Source of the DNA: Amoebophrya sp. AT5.2 | Lineage: Eukaryota > Sar > Dinophyceae > Syndiniales > Amoebophryaceae | Reading direction: 5' to 3' | Assembly: GCA_005223375.1 (NCBI GenBank) | Contig: RXOD01005313.1 | Coordinates: forward strand, 1 to 14,811 | DNA: 14,811 nt | The notes under the pieces: generated by a model | The model's input: the letters and a program-made list of their open reading frames with translations, nothing else | Database searches by the model: none | What the model was told of the DNA's origin: nothing | Shown: piece after piece, positions 9,495 to 14,811 of the stretch | Position numbering within the stretch: the stretch's first letter is position 1 | Layout of the letters: every line of letters starts with the position of its first letter | Translations under genes and position numbers: made by a program

Positions 9495-9541
9495 GCGAGA
9501 AACAGAGTTGCTGGTGCCCTGGCGAGAAACTGAGTTGCTGG
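9495..9541 (+). repeat. 20-bp direct repeat, 27-bp period
   Basis: Positions 9495-9514 and 9522-9541 match at 19 of 20 bases (core GAGTTGCTGG preceded by GCGAGAAAC). No coding bias; function unknown. Confidence 0.8.
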
Positions 9542-9812
9542 AGAGCTGCTTGGGTGCAACTAGTGCCTCTTCTTTAAAGTCGTGCACTCCGCCGTTTTGG
9601 GCGTTGGTCTTCGAGAGAGCCTCGTACTGTCGCAAATTTCGTTTTTCGGTGCACGTGAGAGTCGAAGCAAGACCAAGAGAGGGAAAGCGCGCTCGATCTT
9701 GCACTGCCTAAAGAAGGTTTAGGAGAAGAGCGCCGAAAACTCCTGAGAGGTGGTCAAAGCCGCAGACGGGCCCGCAACTAAGACGAACAGCTTCATCACT
9801 TCTTTCGCGAAT

Positions 9813-10897
9813 ATGTCCGACGGAGCCGAGGGCCCGCCCCCACGGAGGACATTCCTGGGGATTCCGCTAGCAGCCGCTGAGACGCGGACGTACTTCGAGC
9901 GGCAGCGGCTCGACGAGCGTGATGGTGTCCCGCTATAATTTTTGTCGAATTGTTGCTGTTGCAGCTTCTTTTTGTTTCCATTTTCATCGCCGTCGGCCTT
10001 TATTTCGTCGCCATTATTTTTCCCCGCCGTTTTCTATCAGGTGCGCAAGCGAAAGAGCTGCTGACCGACATCCGCCGGGAGGAACAGTGGAAGGCGGACC
10101 AGTCTCAGAAGCGCGCCAATGACCTGATAGAGCAGGAAAGCAAAAGGCGCAGGGTCGCGGATGAGGAGAAAAAGCTTCTGAAAGAGAAAAGCGAGGCGGA
10201 GACGGACGCTGACCGGTTAGCCCTCCAGAAGGCGATGCAGGAATTCGACGAGCGGGTGAAGCGGCGCAAACAGAATGAGGAGGCTGCGAACGAGGCTGAC
10301 GAAAAAACGGCGGCGACACGCAGAGAGGAGATCGCGAAGGAGTTGCACAAGGTCCGTTTTTTTTACAAACTTTATGTTTATAAAACTAAACCACGCCCAA
10401 TTGGTCCGCGATTTTCCGCAGGTCCGAGAAGCATGCTGATTTTCATTTTCAGTAATTTTGAACACCAACTGCAGAAAACCGACCATGAGCAAAGGGTTGC
10501 TGCCTGCTCCACGGGCCTCACGGGCATTGAGAAGGCTCCCAAGGTATCGACTTCACTTGGCCACTGCTTCGTTCTTTTATAGGATCAATGCTTCCAGTTT
10601 CTGTTTCACGACGTTCTCACATTGAATGATGGAAAACGCCAATCCCATTACTATGCTTCAGCAGTACTTCTTCCTTTTCAATCCAGGGCGTGCTAGCACA
10701 TTCGGTCGCAGCCCTCGAAATTCAAACTTTTCGTTTTCGCACCACAGACACCGTCGGCCCCACTCTCGCCGGTGGTCCAGTCGGACGAGGAGAACCGGGA
10801 GGAAACCAACACCGCGATGGAAGTGCAACAGCTGCAGCCGCAGGCGTCGGATGCGGAGCCAGACCTGCTGTACACCTGTTTGGGCGTGAGAAAGTAA
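9813..10897 (+). CDS. Four-exon gene, 213-residue charged coiled-coil protein
   Basis: Inferred exons are 9813-9924, 10041-10351, 10475-10543 and 10748-10897, with phases 1, 0 and 0, all consistent. Donors are GTGTCC, GTCCGT and GTATCG. Acceptors are TTTTCTATCAG, CCAACTGCAG and CGCACCACAG. The protein begins MSDGAEGPPPRRTFLGIPLA. Residues about 40-140 are a nearly uninterrupted Glu/Lys/Arg/Ala-rich helix (ELLTDIRREEQWKADQSQKR, DEEKKLLKEKSEAETDADRL), predicted to be a coiled coil. A Ser/Pro/Glu/Gln-rich tail follows, ending LLYTCLGVRK at TAA. There is no enzyme motif; a structural or scaffold role is an inference. The hydrophobic reading just before exon 2 is the pyrimidine-rich end of intron 1, not a membrane segment. 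The stop overlaps a donor-like GTAAGG at 10894, so further exons cannot be excluded. Confidence 0.68.
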
Positions 10898-11656
10898 GGA
10901 AGGCGGCACAATTAATGAATTAAGGGGCCGCGTTTCTGTATACTTGCAACTACAACAAAAATTCGAAACTTGGCGAGAGATATTAGAACGCTGCAACGAC
11001 AGGATCCCACAAAATGAACTGGCGACGACTGCTGAGGAGTATCAGCCAACTACTGTCAATTGAAAACGAACAACTTGGAGAAGAACTTGCAGATGACGAA
11101 GAAATCGAACGAACTGCCGGGCAACTTGATTGAACTTGAAACAAGAACAAATGAAATTGAGACAAACTGTGGAGCTTGAAACAAATGAATTTGAAGCGCA
11201 GGCTCTTGTTTGCGGATGTGCTCTCTTTCTGCTGTAAGGCGCCCCGCGAACTGGAGCGTAGGGCGCGGGACCTGCTTTCCCCACGTATCTGTGCAAGTGG
11301 TGTTCAAGGGTTGTTCGTGGGTTTTCAAGGGATGGTAGTTTACCGAGGGAATGGAAATCCAAGTAGAGGGTAGTCCGCCGGACTGGTCTGTGGACGGGGG
11401 GAAGTCTAAGTCTTTCGTTGCTACTTCTTTCGTGAAAACTATTCGCGCCCCTTCTTGGAATGGATGAACTTCTTGCCGTAGGCAGACTCTGTGGCGCCCA
11501 GAACTCAACTGGCAGTGTTACGAACCGTGGTAATCTTTATTGGGAGACAGAAATATAGGAGCACCGAAGTCAAACAGCCCCATCTCAGATACGGCACGAC
11601 CAGTTACAGGCTCGGTTGAGAAGCAAAGAAAAGAAGCGCCCTCCGCGGGTGCGTGC
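10898..11656. other. Intergenic region, no convincing gene
   Basis: An A-rich segment (about 10940-11190) is open in more than one frame, for example a 39-codon ATG ORF at 11014-11133 (MNWRRLLRSISQ...). Codon third positions there are not GC-biased, so it is more likely non-coding. The minus-strand ORF at 11056-11508 has no recognisable motif. The stretch probably contains the 3' UTR of the coiled-coil gene and the 5' region of the next. Confidence 0.4.
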
Positions 11657-12272
11657 ATGGCTGGCGAGCGACCTTTTTTCTTGGATTTGTGGAACAAACT
11701 CTTCGCGTGCGACGGCAACTTCCACGCCGCCCTACTCGGCATCTTCTTGGTGCAGGACTCGAAGGCATCATCTGCGCACGGATCTCGAAGTCCATCATGG
11801 CGAAGGACTTCGAGATCCGTGCGCAGACGCACGATGTCAGCGGAGAGGTTGTCGTGGTGCTGCTGGTCATTGCAAAAGGCGAGAGCAAGAAGGTGGCGAA
11901 ATTTGTGCTGCGGGCCGGCATTTTGGACCAGGTGGAAGCAGTCGTTCGGGACGAGGAACGAATGGAGGCAGCGGTGGAGCGGATTGTGCGGGCACTCGGA
12001 CCGCCCCGAAAATGGTGCAACAAGTCGAGTTGGGGGGCGAGTTGCCTGTTCGGGCGGGAGGTCCGCGTCGTCGGGGAGGCATCGTGGCGGGCGGCGGGCG
12101 CGGTGCTCGACTACGACTACGCCGATTCTTGACAAGTGAACGCATCGCGAGAGCCAAGAGCTTCGCGAGCCCCTATGTGTATGTCGTAGGCAAGGCGGAG
12201 TTCTGCAGCACGAAAAGCCCCTGCGTTGCCGAAGTTCGTAGTATTCGGGAGCCAACGCGAGTCGGACTCCAG
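11657..12272 (+). CDS. Upstream part of kinase-like gene, coding potential in three successive frames
   Basis: From ATG 11657 a strongly GC3-biased frame reads MAGERPFFLDLWNKLFACDG and on to about 11765. Coding bias then moves by -1 to the frame containing MAKDFEIRAQTHD (ATG 11797), GEVVVVLLVIAKGESKK, VAKFVLRAG and a helix DEERMEAAVERIVRALG, which ends at TGA 12130-12132. It moves by -1 again to a frame reading SFASPYVYVVGKAEF up to a CAG|GTTGGA donor at 12272/12273. Phase-consistent very short introns (11750-11790, 41 nt; 12103-12158, 56 nt) could explain the shifts. So could sequencing errors, frameshift decay or programmed frameshifting. VVVVLLVIAKGESKKVAKFVL could be a kinase beta2-beta3 hairpin with the lysine of VAK, but this assignment is tentative. 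The whole may form the N-terminal lobe of the kinase-like protein downstream. Confidence 0.4.
11771..11827. repeat. Perfect 23-bp inverted repeat (hairpin), 11-nt loop
   Basis: Arm 11771-11793 (starting TCTGCGCACGG) is the exact reverse complement of 11805-11827 (ending CCGTGCGCAGA). The loop is ATCATGGCGAA. The loop contains the ATG at 11797 that opens the MAKDFEIRAQ frame, and the hairpin sits where coding potential changes frame. As RNA it would be a very stable GC-rich stem. Confidence 0.97.
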
Positions 12273-12372
12273 GTTGGAAAGTAGAGACGAGAGGGGGTCG
12301 TAGTTAGTGCGCCCACTGCCGCTGTCCTCGTCCTGCGGGCGATGGAAACAGTACCGCTTATAACTACTCGAG

Positions 12373-13185
12373 GAGGTACGCGTACAGGTAGGCGATGAGC
12401 GCAGGTTTGGTAGATTCATTCCATTGCGTTGTGGGTCGATGCGTTCCAATTGCTTCCAACAGAGCCTGGAGAAGTGCCGTGGGTATGAGTATGGCGATGT
12501 GATAGTGATGGAGAAGGCCGAGCGGATCTGGGCGGCGGAGTTGGAGGAGGGGAGGAAACCTGTACTCTCGCGGTTGGAAGACCTGCGGCAGCTAGCGTCC
12601 GCGCTCGACACGCTTCATCTACGGTACGGAAAACCGAGTCTGGCTCTTCTGCTCCTGCTACGAAGAAGTAGCCAACTCTGCATCGCCCAAGAATTTAGCT
12701 GCCTTTGTTACGCACAGCGCGTTGCATAGCCGACAAGTCAGTACGACGCCAAGTGGTCGCTCGTGCGGGGAAGGAAGACTATTCTTTTCCTTTACGTGGG
12801 GTGATTCGGAGGCAAGCTAAAATGTATCTCTACGGGGAATGATCTGGATCTACGGCGTTGTAGGTAGGAAAACAATATTTGCGCAAAAACAAAAGTATAT
12901 ACACTTCGTTGGAGTCAACAGACAGGGCTCGGGCCACACGGTGGCTTTGTTTAGACACGCGCACGTGCAGAAGAGTCCATTCTTTTTCCAAACCTGGTAG
13001 CGCAGGTATATCATGGGGACGTCGCGGCGAACAACGTGGCACGAAATGCTGGCGGAGAGCTGAGGCTGTTTGATTTCGGGCTAGGAGGTGCGTCGGGGTA
13101 CCGGTATTTGCCGGGGGAGGAGCTCTGCAGGCAGTGGCACTTCCGGGCGAGCGGAGGAGAACATCAGCCAGCCGATATGGCAGGC
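12373..13185 (+). CDS. Protein-kinase-like catalytic core, atypical, split by a 363-nt intron
   Basis: Two exons are inferred. 12373-12637 has a 5' splice site after TTATAACTACTCGAG and donor GTCTGG. 13001-13185 has an acceptor after CTTTTTCCAAACCTGGTAG and donor GTGCGG. The join is in phase and reads ...ALDTLHLRYGKP|TQVYHGDVAANNV.... Kinase landmarks appear in order: beta5/hinge GDVIVMEKAE (12493-12519), helix E DLRQLASALDTLH (12580-12618), catalytic loop YHGDVAANNV (13009-13038), LRLFDFG with the metal-binding Asp (13060-13080), a short activation segment ending GYRYLPGEEL as an APE-like motif (13096-13125), and PADMAG, a candidate helix-F Asp (13168-13185). HGD replaces the usual HRD, as in several atypical kinases and phosphotransferases. 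The proposed role, phosphotransfer with ATP, rests on these motifs only. The N-lobe glycine loop and beta3 lysine are not securely placed. The frame stays open to a TAG at 13285. Confidence 0.58.
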
Positions 13186-13303
13186 GTGCGGGCCTTTCCT
13201 CAGCTCTCTTTTTTCTTACATGAGCCATCCTTGTGTGATACAAATAAAGTAGAACTGTCCAGGAGCAACAAGAACACAAATTCATAGGCTGTTCGACGCG
13301 GTG

Positions 13304-13319
13304 GAAGAGCTAGCTCTTC
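13304..13319. repeat. 16-bp perfect palindrome
   Basis: GAAGAGCTAGCTCTTC is self-complementary with no spacer. It lies in the presumed intron between the kinase-motif exon and the next coding exon. It could be a protein-binding dyad or chance. Confidence 0.9.
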
Positions 13320-13507
13320 GCAGCGTATCGATGTACATGCTGTCGCTCCGAGCTTGTCTCTGCTACGTCGCGGTGGTTGCAGACGGGTGATACTTTTCAG
13401 GAGATGCAACTGGAGCACCTCAGTTCCTTGTGCCCACGAATTAGTAATATATATTTCTGTGCCCATCCCTTTTTCCCGTATTCCGGAGAAATAGATACAT
13501 CTTCTGA

Positions 13508-14116
13508 AGAAGTAGAACTGAGGGAAGAGGACCTGTCTTTACGGTGTCGGATGAATTTGTTGCCTGCGACAGGTGGCAGTTCTGGCAGATGGCAGCGCGA
13601 ATAATGGGGCCGAGATCGCCCGAAGTCCCCGAGGGTCTGGAGACGATGCTGCGAACCTCGGCATCCGCCATCGTGGAGAGGTTCAAGGCGGTTTTCGTGA
13701 GTCCTGCGTTGGGGGAGGAAGAGCAGCCGCACGGACGGGCGGACGCGGCAGCGGCAGGAGAGGACGGAGAGGGGGGCGGGGTAGCGCAGGCGGCAGGGAG
13801 TCTACTGGGGGTGGCACCAGCGCCGGAAGGACAACCGCGGGTGGCACCACATGCGGCGGAGCAAGAACCGATGGGAGCAGCGGCGGCGGCAGAGGATCTT
13901 CCGGCAGACGCGCCGCGAGCGGAAGTCGCGTCGGAAGACGAGGAGCCGGGGCGCGAGGAGGACCGCGGTGGGGCCGACGGTCCCGCTCTCAGCCAGGAGG
14001 AGAGAGTTCGGCAGGCGCGGCGCCAGGCGGGCCTCGCGTCGGCGGCGGCGAGGCGGGCCCTCAAGGAGAAGAGACGAACAGCCGGGGGGCAAGGCGGGAG
14101 AGGAAATAAGAAGTAG
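13508..14116 (+). CDS. C-terminal exon, Ala/Glu/Arg-rich, likely end of the kinase-like gene
   Basis: The frame is open from 13508 to TAG 14114-14116. A very pyrimidine-rich tract at 13456-13483 suggests an exon start shortly after; the exact acceptor (AG at 13494, 13522 or nearby) is unresolved. The first coding part, DEFVACDRWQFWQMAARIMG and EGLETMLRTSASAIVERF, is GC3-biased and folds as amphipathic helices that would suit the C-lobe of the kinase-like protein. The rest is low complexity: Ala/Gly/Glu-rich, then ALSQEERVRQARRQAGLASA and a basic tail ending GGRGNKK, perhaps nucleic-acid-binding or a localisation tail. As an independent gene it could start at ATG 13589. Joining to the kinase exon is phase-compatible (phase 0 to an acceptor at 13522) but not proven. 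Confidence 0.5.
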   Translation, partial: RSRTEGRGPVFTVSDEFVACDRWQFWQMAARIMGPRSPEVPEGLETMLRTSASAIVERFKAVFVSPALGEEEQPHGRADAAAAGEDGEGGGVAQAAGSLLGVAPAPEGQPRVAPHAAEQEPMGAAAAAEDLPADAPRAEVASEDEEPGREEDRGGADGPALSQEERVRQARRQAGLASAAARRALKEKRRTAGGQGGRGNKK

Positions 14117-14134
14117 CGACGAGAAACTCGCTAC
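14113..14134. repeat. Small hairpin overlapping the stop codon
   Basis: GTAGCGA (14113-14119) pairs with TCGCTAC (14128-14134) around an 8-nt loop. The TAG stop at 14114-14116 lies inside the left arm. It is not a replication-dependent histone 3' stem-loop. Confidence 0.75.
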
Positions 14135-14362
14135 CGGTCGCAAAAGGTTCTAGCCCGAACAAAATGTCTCTGGGACCCCCCATCAACGCAGCAGTGCACA
14201 GCCGACAATAGCTTTTGCCGATGCCACCACGCCCGGTTTGGATTGGCTGGTGGCGGCTGCGGCAGCGTTTCCGAGGGGACTGAACCGGGGCCGGTTGCGG
14301 CGAGTTTCGGAGAGGGGGAAGCGGAGGTCCCGAAGACTCTGCCTGCAGCGGCACTGTGGGAG
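14117..14362 (+). other. Open stretch in phase with the preceding CDS, uncertain coding
   Basis: After the TAG at 14114 the same frame stays open to TAA 14363-14365. Its second half (about 14230-14362; for example FGEGEAEVPKTLPAAALWE) has GC-biased third positions, while the first half does not. It has no in-frame ATG, so it might be an exon of the next gene or extension of the upstream protein by read-through. Minus-strand ORFs also cover it but show no clear motif. Confidence 0.2.
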
Positions 14363-14377
14363 TAAACTTGTTTGGAG

Positions 14378-14551
14378 GTGGTGGCTAGCGGCGGCATTGA
14401 GGAGACTCTGAGGAACCTATTCTACCAAGTTGCCAGGAACCCGGCAGAAGAGACTTCACTGCCGCTCCAGGTAAGGGGCTCTACGACTACGTACGATTCC
14501 CATTACCGTCCCCAGGACGGCTCTCTACAGAAAACATCACGGCATCGCACG
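14378..14551 (+). CDS. Possible exons of a further gene, including a 36-nt micro-exon
   Basis: A short GC3-biased frame (EETLRNLFYQVARNPAEET...) ends at CAG|GTAAGG (14470/14471), a consensus donor. After a 45-nt candidate intron ending CCGTCCCCAG (14515) comes a 36-nt segment encoding DGSLQKTSRHRT, followed by a second consensus-like donor GTAAGA at 14552. Both joins are phase 0. No start codon is visible and the continuation is not identified, so the gene would run off or remain incomplete in this window. The frame reads through the 45-nt segment without a stop, so an unspliced reading is equally possible. Confidence 0.3.
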
Positions 14552-14811
14552 GTAAGATTGGGTAGGAGTTCTTCCGCGATCCTATCATACAGACTGGGGC
14601 CCGGTAGAGGACCTCATCCTGCAAAAAAGTATGAGTATTTACTCTCGACCTCGATTCGCAGGATTTGTGAATTTCAGATTCAGAATAATATAGTTTTAGG
14701 TTGGGGCCGCGAGCAGGATCGTGGGTGTTGGGAGGGAGGCTGACGTGCCGGGACGGCTTGCTAGACTGCTCGATCTGTAAAGCAAAATTTTGTTGAACTT
14801 CTGCAGCTTCC
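14552..14811. other. Window end, nothing identified
   Basis: AT-richer sequence with no frame showing coding bias. It may be intron sequence of a gene continuing beyond the window, or intergenic DNA. Confidence 0.4.

Larger units (their letters stand above)
8902..9812. other. Intergenic region with AT-rich repeats, no gene seen
   Basis: No exon with coding bias is visible on either strand. The 5' part is purine-rich, probably 3' UTR of the upstream gene. Small repeats lie at 9050-9175 and 9495-9541. The last ~100 bases are presumably promoter and 5' UTR for the gene at 9813. Confidence 0.5.

Noticed and set aside
9950..10040. Apparent transmembrane helix at the start of the 9950-10582 ORF
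   Set aside because: It has no ATG and coincides with a T-rich intron tract ending TTTTCTATCAG. Splicing from 9924 to 10041 is in phase.
10898..11133. Short ORFs in an A-rich segment (for example MNWRRLLRSISQ...)
   Set aside because: More than one frame is open there because of composition, and codon bias is absent.
11056..11508. 150-codon minus-strand ORF
   Set aside because: It has no coding bias, no motif and no splice context. It remains possible but cannot be supported.
11518..12255. 245-codon minus-strand ORF
   Set aside because: It lies antisense to better-biased plus-strand frames, is Arg/Ser/His/Cys-rich in the manner of shadow ORFs, and has no motif.
12117..12611. 164-codon minus-strand ORF
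   Set aside because: It is antisense to the kinase-hinge exon and has no recognisable motif. The plus strand carries ordered kinase motifs.
13573..14109. Gly/Arg-rich plus-strand ORF overlapping the C-terminal exon
   Set aside because: It is an out-of-frame shadow of a GC-rich Ala/Glu coding sequence. The chosen frame has better upstream helices.
10895..14365. Reassigned UAA/UAG (ciliate-like) genetic code
   Set aside because: Three genes end in TGA and the 1109-codon RING-ankyrin frame contains no internal TAA or TAG, so these are not used as glutamine codons.
14061..14397. Two overlapping minus-strand ORFs, one with a GIGKSYCRLC segment
   Set aside because: The Cys pair is not a complete zinc-knuckle, and the ORFs are antisense to GC3-biased plus-strand sequence.
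1..14811. tRNA, rRNA, CRISPR arrays, insertion sequences
   Set aside because: No tRNA T-loop/anticodon arrangement, rRNA-like block, regularly spaced repeat-spacer array or transposase motif was found by eye.

Overview
The window looks like nuclear DNA of a gene-dense, GC-rich protist. Most genes can only be read by joining exons across GT-AG introns, several of which carry CTAAC/TAAT-like branch sites followed by pyrimidine tracts and AG. Third codon positions are strongly GC-biased in the frames judged real, while intergenic DNA is clearly more AT-rich. There are no operons, Shine-Dalgarno sites or bacterial gene families. A RING-ankyrin protein, a protein-kinase-like core and highly charged coiled-coil proteins fit a eukaryote. 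The lineage (alveolate or another GC-rich protist) cannot be fixed from sequence alone.

Layout, all genes on the + strand: (1) the 3' end of an unidentified gene, stop at 352-354. (2) 806-2311, a novel protein with a C-terminal nuclear-localisation-like tail and a probable in-frame 96-nt intron. (3) 2998-6327, a long apparently intronless RING-HC/ankyrin-repeat protein, probably an E3 ubiquitin ligase. (4) 7494-8901, a four-exon gene for a 287-residue protein of unknown function; a 74-bp near-copy of its 5' end lies 366 bp upstream. (5) 9813-10897, a four-exon gene for a 213-residue coiled-coil protein. (6) 11657-14116, exons that appear to form one kinase-like gene: an upstream part whose coding potential moves through three frames and contains a perfect 23-bp hairpin, a core with catalytic-loop, DFG and APE-like motifs (12373-13185), and a charged, Ala/Glu-rich C-terminal exon. 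(7) Possible exons of a further gene running to the window edge, including a 36-nt micro-exon candidate.

The genes show no shared pathway. The strongest 'second look' items are the atypical kinase, the hairpin whose loop holds an ATG at a reading-frame change, the partial duplication of a gene start, and hidden or very short introns that an ORF-only annotation misses. All exon joins were worked out by hand from splice motifs, phase and codon bias, and have no transcript support here.
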